Shown: positions 1 through 8,822 of the stretch, piece after piece
Layout: each line of letters opens with the position of its first letter
Numbering within the stretch: the stretch's first letter is position 1
Source of the DNA: Sandaracinus amylolyticus
GTDB taxonomy: Bacteria; Myxococcota_A; Polyangia; Polyangiales; Sandaracinaceae
Assembly: GCF_000737325.1 (NCBI RefSeq)
Contig: NZ_CP011125.1
Span: forward strand, 6,014,001 to 6,078,000
DNA: 64,000 nt
Direction: 5' to 3'
Position numbers and translations under genes: made by a program
Notes under the pieces: generated by a model
What the model saw: the letters and a program-made list of their open reading frames with translations, nothing else
What the model was told of the DNA's origin: nothing
The model's database searches: none

Positions 1-774
1 GATCGAGGGCTGCGTCGCCTTCCACCCAAAGCGTCCGATCGCCGTCTCGCCGCGCGCCGCGTCCCACACGTGGTTGATGCGGCCCGAGATCCCGTCGCCA
101 TCGGCGTCGTTCGGATCGGCGAGCGCGAGCAGCGTCGCGTCGGGCACCGCTTCGAGCAGGCCGAGCCCGTAGACCGGCGGCGCCACGCGCGCGCTGGTCA
201 TCACGTCGTCGTGCATCGGGCCGTACGCGAGCGTGTCGATCGTGAGGATCGGACGGCGCAGCGAGTACGCCTCGCCGTCCTCGTACGCGCCGGGGACCTC
301 TTCCCACGCGAGGTGCGTCGCGCCCTCGGCGGGCACACCGGGGATCGCGCGCGGCTGCAGCTGACCGCCGTACGTCGGCTCGCCGAGCGGCCCTCCGTGC
401 GCGTCCTGGCCGGGCACGCTGAGGCGCACGAGCATCGACACCATCTCCTCGCCTTCGCCCGGTGGCTCACCGCGACCGTCGAAGAGATGGCACGAGCCGC
501 ACGAGAGCGCGTTGTGCAGCGGGCCGAGGCCGTCGCGCGCCGAGGTCGACGAGGGCGCGACGACCCAGTTGTCGCCGAAGAAGTTGTTGCCGACGAGGAA
601 GCGCGAGCGCTCGTCGAAGGTGAGGTTGCGCGCGGAGATGGAGTACGCGGCGCGCGACGTGTCGAAGACCGTCGTGTCCCCGCCCGAGCGCTCCTCACCG
701 GGCTCGTAGCCGGAGGGATCCGCGGGCGCGCACGCGAGCACGAGCATCGACACGATCAGCGCCGCGCGTTCCAT
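1..774 (-). CDS. Di-haem oxidoreductase family protein (DUF1111-like), 3' end outside the window
   Basis: The frame is open from an ATG at 774 to the window edge, giving 258 codons of an unfinished protein. It starts with a lipoprotein-type signal ending LVLAC. Around residues 60-100 it has the family landmarks: F-VGNNFFGDNW, then GLGPLHNALSCGSCH, a c-type haem-binding CxxCH, then DGRGEPPGEG. Members are usually 400-500 residues with a second haem motif nearer the C-terminus, which would lie outside the window. The start codon shares one base with the stop of the imelysin gene (TGATG), so the two are translationally coupled. Imelysin/di-haem pairs recur in iron-regulated loci; the substrate is unknown. 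Family call is firm, function is inference. Confidence 0.8.
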   Translation of the reverse strand, partial: MERAALIVSMLVLACAPADPSGYEPGEERSGGDTTVFDTSRAAYSISARNLTFDERSRFLVGNNFFGDNWVVAPSSTSARDGLGPLHNALSCGSCHLFDGRGEPPGEGEEMVSMLVRLSVPGQDAHGGPLGEPTYGGQLQPRAIPGVPAEGATHLAWEEVPGAYEDGEAYSLRRPILTIDTLAYGPMHDDVMTSARVAPPVYGLGLLEAVPDATLLALADPNDADGDGISGRINHVWDAARGETAIGRFGWKATQPSI

Positions 775-1982
775 CACTCCTCGAGGTTGATGGTCACACC
801 GAGGAGCGCCGCGATCTCCGCGATCGTGCGCGTCTGCGCGCGCAGCGCGTCGACCGCAGCGGCGATCGCGACACGGCCCGAAGCCTCGTCGTTGCCGAGG
901 ATCGCCTGATCGAAGGGCCCCGGGATCGCCTCGATCGCGGCGATCGACGCGTCGAGCTGCTCGCGCATGCGCGTGTCGAGCGCGGCGTCACGCGACGCGA
1001 CGAGATCCGAGAGGCTCGCGCCCTCGACCACGCTGCCGTCGGTGCGCGTGTAGCGACCGAGGTAGACGTTGCGGATGCCGATCGCGTCGTGGAGCTGGTC
1101 CTGGAGCGTCGTGTCGCTGAAGCACGAGTGCTCGTCCTCCTGCTCCTTCGTCATGTACGCGACGTTCATCCGCTCGCCCGCGAGCTCGGCGCCGCTGAGG
1201 CTGCCCATGCCCACGAGGATGCGGCGCAGCGGCTCGCGCGGGTCTTCGTCGGCGGCGGCGATCATCTCGGCGCGGTAGTTCCCGGCGGACTCGCTCCACG
1301 CGTCGCGCACCTCCTCGAGGTGCGTGACGAGCAGCGACGAGGTCGCCACGAGGTACGCACGACGGCGCGCGACGCCAGTCGCCTCGCCGCCCTCGACGTA
1401 GTCCGTGTGCGCGCGCGCGCCCGCGCCCGTGGTGCTGAGGTCCTGGCCCCAGAGGAGGAACTCGATCGCGTGATAGCCGGTCGAGACGTTCTCCTCCGAG
1501 CCCACCTGGTTGCGCTCCGCGAGCGAGGCTGCGTCGATCGTGGGCAGCTCCGTGTCGTCGTAGATCAAGCCGCCCTCCACGGGCGCGCCCGACGCGTCGA
1601 CGACGTAGTCGATGTACGCCTCGTCGAGCGGCCACGCGTTCACGAGACCCTCGGGGCCGGTCTCGGGGTCGTCGATCGGGCCGTCGTAGAAGCGCGCGAC
1701 CTCGGTCTCGAGGTACGCGGGACGGCTCTCGGTCCACGCGGTGCGCGCGGCGGCGAGCGTGGTCTCGGAGGGCGACGCGAGCATCGCGTCGATCGCGCCG
1801 TCGAGCGTCTGCGCGCCCGTGACCGCGTCGGAGTACGCGGCGTGGAGGATGCTCGCGTAGGTCTCGGTGACCTCGAGCGACTCTTCGGCGGTGACCGATG
1901 GAGTGCTCTCACCGTCGCAGGCGCCCAGCGCGAGCGCGATCAGAGGAGCACGAAATAGCTGACCCTTGGTCGGAAAACCCAT
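774..1982 (-). CDS. Imelysin-family (IrpA/M75-like) lipoprotein
   Basis: A 402-residue exported lipoprotein. The signal peptide ends in the lipobox ALGAC near residue 22, and the mature protein is acidic and helical. The imelysin hallmark GYHAIEFLLWGQD (GxHxxE metal-site motif) lies near residue 175. Family members are envelope proteins thought to take part in iron acquisition; proteolysis is not well supported for the family. The ATG at 1982 is chosen because it is followed at once by a good signal peptide and because the predicted transcript would start there. A Fur-like box covers the base just upstream, which fits iron repression. It forms an operon with the di-haem protein. A TTG at 2018 would add 12 residues but overlaps the -35 element. 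Confidence 0.85.
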   Translation of the reverse strand: MGFPTKGQLFRAPLIALALGACDGESTPSVTAEESLEVTETYASILHAAYSDAVTGAQTLDGAIDAMLASPSETTLAAARTAWTESRPAYLETEVARFYDGPIDDPETGPEGLVNAWPLDEAYIDYVVDASGAPVEGGLIYDDTELPTIDAASLAERNQVGSEENVSTGYHAIEFLLWGQDLSTTGAGARAHTDYVEGGEATGVARRRAYLVATSSLLVTHLEEVRDAWSESAGNYRAEMIAAADEDPREPLRRILVGMGSLSGAELAGERMNVAYMTKEQEDEHSCFSDTTLQDQLHDAIGIRNVYLGRYTRTDGSVVEGASLSDLVASRDAALDTRMREQLDASIAAIEAIPGPFDQAILGNDEASGRVAIAAAVDALRAQTRTIAEIAALLGVTINLEE

Positions 1983-2018
1983 GATAACGACTCTCATTTG
2001 CGCGCAGCACGTTGTCAA
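1982..2018 (-). promoter_or_regulatory. Fur-like box and promoter of the imelysin operon, back-to-back with the promoter of the P460 gene
   Basis: On the minus strand a perfect -35 TTGACA (2018-2013) is followed by TGAGAGTCGTTATCA (1996-1982), which matches the 15-bp Fur consensus TGATAATnATTATCA at most positions. The box runs into the ATG, so it would cover the -10/+1 region and the mRNA would be nearly leaderless. The -35 DNA is palindromic: on the plus strand TTGTCA (2012-2017) with TGTCAT (2033-2038) can serve the divergent cytochrome gene starting at 2048. No strong -10 hexamer is visible on the minus side. Confidence 0.55.
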
Positions 2019-2047
2019 GTCGAACGGCAGATTGTCATCCTGGCGCG

Positions 2048-2554
2048 ATGCTCCGAGGGGTCGTCGCGCTCGTGATCGCGTGCTCGGTGAGCGCGTGCGC
2101 AGCGCCCGATGCGGGCGGTGGGTTCGTCGCGCGCGACGAGGACTTCGACGGGTTCCTCGAGTGGCCTTCGTTCGAGCTCCCGCCGGGCAGCCTGACGATG
2201 GCGCACGACGACGGTGCGACGCGTCGCCTGTACTTCACGCACGTGCCCGAGAGCGCGAGCGCGCCCTTCCCGGTCGGGACGATCCTCGTGAAGACGGCCG
2301 AGCTCGGCGCGCCATCGACGTGGGAGATCCACGCGATGGTGAAGCGTGGGGGCGACTTCAACGCCGAGGGCGCGCGAGGATGGGAGTTCTTCGATCTCGC
2401 GATCGACGAGAACGGCCGCGTCGTGATCGTCTGGCGCGGCGAGAGCCCGCCTCCGGGCGCGGGATATCCGGGCGCATCCGACGGAGCGTGCAACTCGTGC
2501 CACACGCTCGTTGCCGATCGCGACTACGTATTCGATCGATCGCTGTTCGATTGA
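2048..2554 (+). CDS. Cytochrome P460-like single-haem lipoprotein
   Basis: A 168-residue protein with a lipoprotein signal (CSVSAC near residue 18). The body resembles the cytochrome P460 fold: YFTHVPE, FPVGTILVKT, then WEIHAMVKRGGDFN and a late c-type haem motif CNSCH near residue 153. P460 proteins are periplasmic haem proteins; redox function is likely but the substrate cannot be read from sequence. It diverges from the Fur-controlled imelysin/di-haem operon and shares its intergenic region, so the three may belong to one periplasmic iron or haem redox locus. A start at 2012 would place residues before the signal peptide and is rejected. Confidence 0.65.
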   Translation: MLRGVVALVIACSVSACAAPDAGGGFVARDEDFDGFLEWPSFELPPGSLTMAHDDGATRRLYFTHVPESASAPFPVGTILVKTAELGAPSTWEIHAMVKRGGDFNAEGARGWEFFDLAIDENGRVVIVWRGESPPPGAGYPGASDGACNSCHTLVADRDYVFDRSLFD

Positions 2555-2568
2555 AGGATCGGAGCCCG

Positions 2569-2976
<408 letters not shown>

Positions 2977-2979
2977 TCG

Positions 2980-3432
2980 TCACGGCGAGCAGTAGCCGCG
3001 ACTGCCGTCCCACGCGAGCGGCTGACACACCTGTCCTTCGTCGCACACCGACGCGGGATCGAACTCGGGGACGTCGTCGGGATCGAGGTAGGCCGGAGGC
3101 GTGAGCTGACACGACTGGGTGCACACGCCGTCCTGACAGATCCCGCCCGGCTCGCAGTCGAGCTCGGCGGCGCACTCGGCGTCGAATGGCAGCGGCCCTC
3201 CGAACCAGCACACGCGGCCGTTCGACGGAGACGCGAGGCACACGCTGCCGTCCGCGCACACCCACGTCGCGTCGTCGCACGGCGCCATGCACGCGGATCG
3301 CATCTCGTCGACGACGACGCAGATCATGCGCCCGCCGCAGTCTCCGTCGACGCTGCACGCGGCGCCGGGATCGACACCACCACACGCAGCGAGCACGATC
3401 GCGATCACGAGCGAGCCGAGCGCGCGACACAT
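2980..3432 (-). CDS. Cysteine-rich lipoprotein of unknown function
   Basis: A 150-residue protein starting MCRALGSLVIAIVLAAC, a clean lipobox (LAAC) near residue 17. About 18 cysteines follow in pairs of the type C-x5-C (CSVDGDCGGRMIC, CDDATWVCADGSVC, CEPGGICQDGVC), the repeated Dickkopf/EGF-like pattern common in myxobacterial surface lipoproteins. No catalytic motif is seen. The ATG at 3432 is preferred over an upstream start because the signal peptide begins there and a TAGGTT hexamer lies 7 nt upstream. It is convergent with the YjbQ gene, with only 3 bases between the stops. Confidence 0.75.
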   Translation of the reverse strand: MCRALGSLVIAIVLAACGGVDPGAACSVDGDCGGRMICVVVDEMRSACMAPCDDATWVCADGSVCLASPSNGRVCWFGGPLPFDAECAAELDCEPGGICQDGVCTQSCQLTPPAYLDPDDVPEFDPASVCDEGQVCQPLAWDGSRGYCSP

Positions 3433-3538
3433 CGGCGCGAACCTAGCAGGTCTCGCGGCATGGTAAGTAGCGGCGCGCGCGGTCTCGACGTCGCGCAGCA
3501 GCGTGCCCATGTCCTCGGGCTCTCGCGAAAGGGTGCGG

Positions 3539-5032
3539 ATGACGACGAGGGGTCCAGGAGCCGAGCGCGCGCACGTCGTGATCGTGGGCGGTGGGCTCGC
3601 AGGGTGCGCGGCAGCGACGGTGCTCGCGGAGCGCGGCGTGCGCGTGACCGTGATCGAGAAGGAGCGCTACCTCGGCGGGCGCGTCGGCGCGTGGGAGGAC
3701 CAGCTCGCGGACGGAACGCGCTTCGAGATGGAGCGCGGGTTCCACGCGTTCTTCAGGCAGTACTACAACGTCCGCGCGCTGCTGCGGCGGATCGATCCGT
3801 CGCTCTCGTGCCTGCGCCCGCTCGAGGACTATCCGCTGCTCGGCCCGCGCGGATGGAGCGAGTCGTTCTCGGGTCTGCCGCGGCGCGTGCCGCTCAACCT
3901 CCTCGCGCTCGTGTGGCGCACTCCGTCGCTGCGCCTCCGCGATCTGCCGCGCATCGACGTGCGCCCGGCGACGGAGATGGTCGCGTTCGATCCGAGCGCG
4001 ACGTATGCGAAGTGGGATCACGTCACGGCGCGCGAGTACCTCGACTCGCTCGGGTTCCCCACGCGCGCACGGCAGATGTTGTTCGATGTCTTCGCGCACT
4101 CGTTCTTCAATCCGGAGCACGAGTACTCGGCGGCCGAGCTGCTCGCGATGTTCCACTTCTACTTCCTCGGGAACCCCGAGGGCCTCGTGTTCGACGTGCT
4201 GCGCGAGCCGTTCTCCACCGCGCTGTGGAAGCCGCTGCGCGCGTACCTCGAAGCGCGCGGCGTGCGCTTCGTGATGGAGAGCGAGGTGTCGCGCATCGTG
4301 CGTCGCGGCGCGCGCCTCTCGGTCGAGCACTCGAGCGGTCGCGAGGAGGGCGACTCGCTGGTGCTCGCGGTGACGGTGCCGGCGCTGCGCGCGCTCGTCG
4401 ATGCGTCGCCGTCGCTGCGCGACGAAGCGAACGGCTCGTCGTCGCGCGTCGATGCGTGGACGCGCGAGGTCGCGTCGCTCGACGTGACGCTGCCGTTCGT
4501 CGTGTGGAGGCTCTGGATCGATCGACCGCTGCGCGCCGATCGCGCGCCGTTCGCGGGCACGACCGGGCTCGGCATCCTCGACAACGTGTCGATCTACGAG
4601 AAGCTCGAGGGCGAGAGCGCGGAGTGGGCGCGGCGCACCGGCGGCTCGATCGTCGAGCTGCACGCGTACGCGGTCGACGAGTGGATGGACGAGGCGGAGA
4701 TCCGTCGCGCGCTGATGGACGGGCTCTACGAGATCTATCCGGAGGCGCGCGACGTGAAGGTGCTCGACGAGCGGTATCTCGTGCGTCGCGACTGCCCTTC
4801 GTTCGCGCCGGGATCGCACGCGACGCGGCCGGGTGTGGAGACGCCGGTGCCGGGGCTGTGGCTCGCGGGCGACTTCGTGAAGCTGCCGTTCCCCAGCGCG
4901 TTGATGGAGCGCGCGGTCGCGTCGGGGTTCCGCGCGGCGAGCGGCATCGCGGCGTCGCTGGGCGTCGCGGAAGAGCCGATCCGCACGGTGCCGCCGCGCG
5001 GCGTGCTCGCGCCGTGGGTGCCGCGCGCGTGA
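3539..5032 (+). CDS. CrtU/CruE-like carotene desaturase/methyltransferase (FAD amine-oxidase fold)
   Basis: A 497-residue FAD enzyme. The N-terminal dinucleotide site is VVIVGGGLAGCAAA, followed by VIEKERYLGGRV; the C-terminal FAD-closing segment is GLWLAGDFVKLPFPSALMERA. The segment ERGFHAFFRQYYNVRALLRRID near residue 60 is typical of the CrtU/CruE branch, which converts beta-ionone rings to aromatic rings, rather than of CrtI phytoene desaturases. Coupling to lycopene cyclase (GTGA overlap) fits a beta-ring-modifying step toward aromatic carotenoids. A generic carotene or zeta-carotene desaturase is the alternative. ATG 3539 is chosen; ATG codons at 3503 and 3509 are also possible. Confidence 0.7.
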   Translation: MTTRGPGAERAHVVIVGGGLAGCAAATVLAERGVRVTVIEKERYLGGRVGAWEDQLADGTRFEMERGFHAFFRQYYNVRALLRRIDPSLSCLRPLEDYPLLGPRGWSESFSGLPRRVPLNLLALVWRTPSLRLRDLPRIDVRPATEMVAFDPSATYAKWDHVTAREYLDSLGFPTRARQMLFDVFAHSFFNPEHEYSAAELLAMFHFYFLGNPEGLVFDVLREPFSTALWKPLRAYLEARGVRFVMESEVSRIVRRGARLSVEHSSGREEGDSLVLAVTVPALRALVDASPSLRDEANGSSSRVDAWTREVASLDVTLPFVVWRLWIDRPLRADRAPFAGTTGLGILDNVSIYEKLEGESAEWARRTGGSIVELHAYAVDEWMDEAEIRRALMDGLYEIYPEARDVKVLDERYLVRRDCPSFAPGSHATRPGVETPVPGLWLAGDFVKLPFPSALMERAVASGFRAASGIAASLGVAEEPIRTVPPRGVLAPWVPRA

Positions 5033-6195
5033 CGCTCGACGCGGAGCACGTGATCGTCGGCGCGGGCTGCGCCGGGCTCTCGCTCGCGGTGCGGCTCGCG
5101 ATGCGCACGCCGCGCGAGCGCGGGCGTGTGCTCGTGATCGATCCGCGCGAAGAGCTCGGCGGCGATCGCACGTGGTGCATGTTCCGCGGCGCGCCGCACC
5201 CGTTCGAGCGCGCGATCACGCATCGCTGGGATCGGTGGCGCGTGATCGCCGGCGGGCGCGTGATCGAGCGCAGCGTGCCGGGGCGGCCCTACGAGCACGT
5301 GGACTCGACGCGCTTCTTCGAGGAAGCGATCGCGCGCGTCGAAACGAGCGAGGGCGTGCGGCTCGAGCGCGGGGTGCGCGCGGACGCGATCGTCGACGAG
5401 GGCGCGCAGGTGCGCATCGAGACCGGTGGCGGGACGCTGCGCGCGCGCATCGCGTGGGACGCGCGCGGAGGCGGGCCCGACGAGCGGCCGCGCGAGGACG
5501 ACGTGCGCTGGATCCAGCACTTCGTCGGCTGGGTCGTGCGCACCGAGCGGGCGATCTTCGAGCCCGGGATCGCGACGCTGATGGACTTCTCGGTGTCGCA
5601 GTCGCGTGGGCCGCACTTCGTGTACGTGCTCCCGTACGCGGCGAACGAAGCGCTGGTCGAGGACACGTACTTCGGCGACGTGCCGCTCGCGGTGGCCGAG
5701 TACGAGCGCGGGATCCGCGAGTGGCTCGACGCGCACCACGCGGGCGGCGTCGAGATCGTGCGGCGCGAGCGCGGGCAGATCCCGATGAGCACGGCGCAGA
5801 TCACGCCGCGTCGCGATCCGCGCATCGTGCCGATCGGCCTGCGCGCGGGGAGCGCGAAGCCGTCGAGCGGCTACGCGTTCGCGTTCATCCAGCGTCACGT
5901 GGAAGCGCTGGCAGCGCGCGTCGATCGCGGCGAGACGGTGCCGCCCGAGGTCGCGGTGCGCTCGCCGATCACGACGTTCTACGATCGCGTGTTCCTCGCG
6001 TACTTGCGGCGCCATCCGACGAGCGCGCCCGAGGTGTTCGGCTCGCTGTTCGCGCGCACGAGCCCGGAGCGCCTCGTGCGCTTCTTGTCGGAGGAGGGCG
6101 GCGTCGGCGATCACCTCGCGGTGATGAACGCCGTGCCGCGCCTCGCGGTGATGGCGGAGATCGCGCGCTCGCGCGGGCTGTGGATGGGGCGCTGA
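5029..6195 (+). CDS. crtY: Lycopene beta-cyclase (CrtY/CrtL type)
   Basis: A 388-residue flavoprotein that cyclises the ends of lycopene to beta-carotene. It opens with HVIVGAGCAGLSLAVRL, the dinucleotide-binding fold, then ELGGDRTWCMF, the cyclase motif, FVYVLPYAANEALVEDTYF in the middle, and KPSSGYAFAFIQRH near residue 280, the family signature. Start is GTG, overlapping the stop of the upstream desaturase by four bases. The product would feed the CrtU-like enzyme. Earlier carotenoid genes (crtE, crtB, crtI) are not in the window. The stop abuts the stop of the convergent coiled-coil gene with no spacer. Confidence 0.85.
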   Translation: MTLDAEHVIVGAGCAGLSLAVRLAMRTPRERGRVLVIDPREELGGDRTWCMFRGAPHPFERAITHRWDRWRVIAGGRVIERSVPGRPYEHVDSTRFFEEAIARVETSEGVRLERGVRADAIVDEGAQVRIETGGGTLRARIAWDARGGGPDERPREDDVRWIQHFVGWVVRTERAIFEPGIATLMDFSVSQSRGPHFVYVLPYAANEALVEDTYFGDVPLAVAEYERGIREWLDAHHAGGVEIVRRERGQIPMSTAQITPRRDPRIVPIGLRAGSAKPSSGYAFAFIQRHVEALAARVDRGETVPPEVAVRSPITTFYDRVFLAYLRRHPTSAPEVFGSLFARTSPERLVRFLSEEGGVGDHLAVMNAVPRLAVMAEIARSRGLWMGR

Positions 6196-7560
6196 CTACG
6201 CGCGGGCGGCGTCGCGCCACGCCGCGAGCTTCTCGCGCTTGATCGCGAGCTCGGACGCGACGCGCTTGATCGCGTCGTCGTCGAGCGCGGCGAGCGCCGC
6301 GCGATGCGCGATGCCGAGCGCGTGCAGCTTCGCTTCGATCTTGGGGCCGATGCCGGCGATCGTGCGAAGGCTCGCGGCGTCCGGCGATGCGGCAGGCACG
6401 GGCGCCGCGTCGAGCCGAGCGCGCAGCGACTCGAGCTCCTTCTCGAGCCGCGCGTCGTTGCGACCGTTCTCGATCACCAGCGACTCGAGATCCGCCATCC
6501 GCGGCAGCAGCGCGTCGACGCTCGACGCCGTGCGCAGCTCGTCCTGCGCCTCCGCGAGCTCCTCGATGCGCGCGAACGCCTTCTCGGCGCTCTCGATCGC
6601 GCTCGACATCCTCGCGCGCTCGCTGCGCACCTCGTCGAGCAGCGCATCGACGCGCGTCCGCATCGCGGCCTGCTCGCGCTCGATGCCGAGCATGCGCGTC
6701 TCGATGCGATCGATCGCGAGGCGCAGCTCGTCGGGGCGCGGATCGCCTTCGATGCGCGCGACGCGATCCTCGATGCTCGCGAGACGCACGGCGCGCGCTT
6801 CGTCGAGCCGGCGGTTCTCCGCGAGCTCGGAGCGGAACGCGCTGACGCCCGCGCGGGCTGTGTGCGCGAGCGTCTCGACCTCGCTCGTGCGCGCGTCGAG
6901 CGCCTCGAGCGGGAGCGGTCGCTCCGCGCGCGCCATCGCGTCGCGCGCGGTGGACACGGCGCGCTCGAGCTCGGCACCGAGCTCGCTCTCGATGCGATCG
7001 AGCCGCGCGCTCAGCGCGTCCGCGCGCTCGCGGCTCGCGATCGCGTCCTGCTGCGCGCGGCTGGCGGCGGCGCGCGCGGCGGAGAGCTGGATCTCGAGCT
7101 GCGCGATGCGCTCGCGCCAGGGATCGAGCGACACGTCGGGCGCCGTCGACGCGCGCGCCGCGGTCGCGATCGAAGGCGCGCTCGGCGGGCGCGGGATCAG
7201 GAAGTCGGGCGAGCTGCCGGGCGGCGGCGTCGACGCGCGGGCGAGCGCGGGCGGGAGGCTCGACGAGCGCTTGGGCGGCGGCGGCGCGGTCGGTCGCACG
7301 AGCGACTGCGGAGGGCGCGCCGAGGGGCTCGTGCCGGTGCGCGCGATCGCGCTCGACGGGAGCGCGGTGGGCGCGATCGACGGGCTCGCGCTCGACCCGG
7401 TGCGCGCCGACGACGCGAGCGGAGGCAGCGCGGATCGCAGCGGCGGGAGCGCAGCGCGGAGCGTGCCGGACGAGCTCGGTGCGCGCGGAGGCGTCGACCC
7501 GCGCGCCTCGGGCAGGCGCACTTCGGAGTCGGTCTTGGTGTCGTCGGGAGAATCGGACAC
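6196..7560 (-). CDS. Coiled-coil protein with disordered N-terminus and C-terminal helix-hairpin-helix
   Basis: A 454-residue protein of unknown function with three parts. Residues 1-145 are rich in Ser, Pro, Ala and Arg and look disordered. Residues 150-385 are a continuous Glu/Arg/Ala/Leu-rich heptad region predicted as coiled coil. The C-terminus has a helix-hairpin-helix segment LRTIAGIGPKIEAKLHALGI, as in DUF4332-like and other nucleic-acid-binding HhH proteins. Start is GTG at 7560 with TATCAT 8 nt upstream. A structural or nucleoid/DNA-associated role is possible but is only inference. Its stop abuts crtY tail-to-tail. Confidence 0.65.
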   Translation of the reverse strand: MSDSPDDTKTDSEVRLPEARGSTPPRAPSSSGTLRAALPPLRSALPPLASSARTGSSASPSIAPTALPSSAIARTGTSPSARPPQSLVRPTAPPPPKRSSSLPPALARASTPPPGSSPDFLIPRPPSAPSIATAARASTAPDVSLDPWRERIAQLEIQLSAARAAASRAQQDAIASRERADALSARLDRIESELGAELERAVSTARDAMARAERPLPLEALDARTSEVETLAHTARAGVSAFRSELAENRRLDEARAVRLASIEDRVARIEGDPRPDELRLAIDRIETRMLGIEREQAAMRTRVDALLDEVRSERARMSSAIESAEKAFARIEELAEAQDELRTASSVDALLPRMADLESLVIENGRNDARLEKELESLRARLDAAPVPAASPDAASLRTIAGIGPKIEAKLHALGIAHRAALAALDDDAIKRVASELAIKREKLAAWRDAARA

Positions 7561-7610
7561 GCGCAGCGATGATACTCGACGTGACGCTCTCGGGAACTAC
7601 GCTCGCGCGC

Positions 7611-8030
7611 ATGCGTCAACCCATGATGATCTCGGTCCTCTCGCTCGTGATCGCGCTGCAGGCGTGCGGACCTCACGAAGAGCAGAGCGCGCCGAGCGAC
7701 GAGACGAGCGGCTCCGAGACGAGCACCGGCAACGATCAGGGCGGCGAGAGCGGCGGCGGCGAGACCAGCGGCGAGACCAGCGGCGGGCAGATCGTCGTCG
7801 GCACCGACGCGTGCACGACCGACGCGGACTGCGTGCCCGCGGACTGCTGCCACGCCGCGGCGTGCGTCGCGCGCGCGAACGGGCCGAGCTGCGGCGACGC
7901 GATGTGCACGATGGACTGCCGCTCCGGCACGATGGACTGCGGCGGTGGATGCCTCTGTCAGGAAGGTCGCTGCGCCGCGCGGCTCATGGTGATGGAGCAG
8001 CCGCAGGTGCAGGGCGACGCGCCGCAGTGA
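7611..8030 (+). CDS. Small cysteine-rich lipoprotein
   Basis: A 139-residue protein. The signal MRQPMMISVLSLVIALQAC gives a lipobox cysteine at residue 19, followed by a Ser/Thr/Gly/Glu-rich linker (to about residue 60) with the repeat GGETSGETSG, and a domain with about 12 cysteines (CTTDADCVPADCCHAAAC, CMDCG-like). Linker plus Cys-rich knot is a common myxobacterial surface design; no enzymatic residue set is recognised. TACGCT lies 7 nt before the ATG, so the transcript is probably near-leaderless. Its stop abuts the stop of the convergent ABC permease gene. Confidence 0.7.
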   Translation: MRQPMMISVLSLVIALQACGPHEEQSAPSDETSGSETSTGNDQGGESGGGETSGETSGGQIVVGTDACTTDADCVPADCCHAAACVARANGPSCGDAMCTMDCRSGTMDCGGGCLCQEGRCAARLMVMEQPQVQGDAPQ

Positions 8031-8822
8031 TCACTTCCATCGCGTGAGGATCGCTTCGCGCGAGAAGAGGCGCACCGCGATCCACAGGGCGAGCGCGTCG
8101 ATGCCGAGCAGTACCGCGGCACCCCAGAGCAGGAGCCGCACGTCGAGGAAGAGCTCGCCCATCACCGTGGAGATCCCCATGACGATGACGGGGATCACCA
8201 GGAATCCGACGAGCCCCTGCGCGGTTCGCGGATCGTTGACCCGCGACGACGCGACGATCGCGGCGAGCGCGCTCAGCAGCGCGAGCACCGGCGTCACCGC
8301 GAGGAACGCCGCGGGCCACACCGCGCGCACCGCGAGCGCGAACACCGCGGGCGGGCACGTCTGGTGGAAGCCGGCGAGCGTGATGACGTACGCGAGCTGC
8401 GTCATCAGCGTCGCGGGCACGACCGCGGCGAGGCACTTGCCGAGCAGCAGATCGCCCGTCGCGATCGGCGTCGCGAGGAGCGGCTCGAGCGTGCGCTCGA
8501 CCTTCTCGCCGACGATCGCGTGCGCCGCGATCGTCGAGGGCAGCGCGAGCGCGATCAGGAGCAGCATCGAGAGGTACTGATCGGCGACGAGCGCGAGCAG
8601 CGCGTCGCGACCGCGGCCGAGCGCCTGGAGCTGCGGCGCGAGCCCGGCGGGGACGTCGCCGCGGAACTCCGCGTCGGGGACGCGCGAGAGGAACGCAGTC
8701 GTCGAGATCGCGGCGCCGACCAGCGCCATCGGGAGGATCGCCATCGTGAGCATCACGAGGCGGTTGCGGCGCAGCTCGATCCACTCGCGACGCATCACCG
8801 CGCGGACGTGGTGCACGTTCAT
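8031..8822 (-). CDS. ABC-2 type transporter permease
   Basis: A 263-residue integral membrane protein with about six hydrophobic segments, beginning with the cytoplasmic RREWIELRRNRLVML typical of NatB-like ABC-2 permeases. A loop reads IVGEKVERTLEPLLATPI, the conserved intracellular stretch of this family. It overlaps the upstream ATPase by four bases (ATGA) and is the last gene of a four-gene coupled operon. The pair probably forms an exporter (NatAB or drug/lipid type); the substrate is not evident. Confidence 0.85.
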   Translation of the reverse strand: MNVHHVRAVMRREWIELRRNRLVMLTMAILPMALVGAAISTTAFLSRVPDAEFRGDVPAGLAPQLQALGRGRDALLALVADQYLSMLLLIALALPSTIAAHAIVGEKVERTLEPLLATPIATGDLLLGKCLAAVVPATLMTQLAYVITLAGFHQTCPPAVFALAVRAVWPAAFLAVTPVLALLSALAAIVASSRVNDPRTAQGLVGFLVIPVIVMGISTVMGELFLDVRLLLWGAAVLLGIDALALWIAVRLFSREAILTRWK

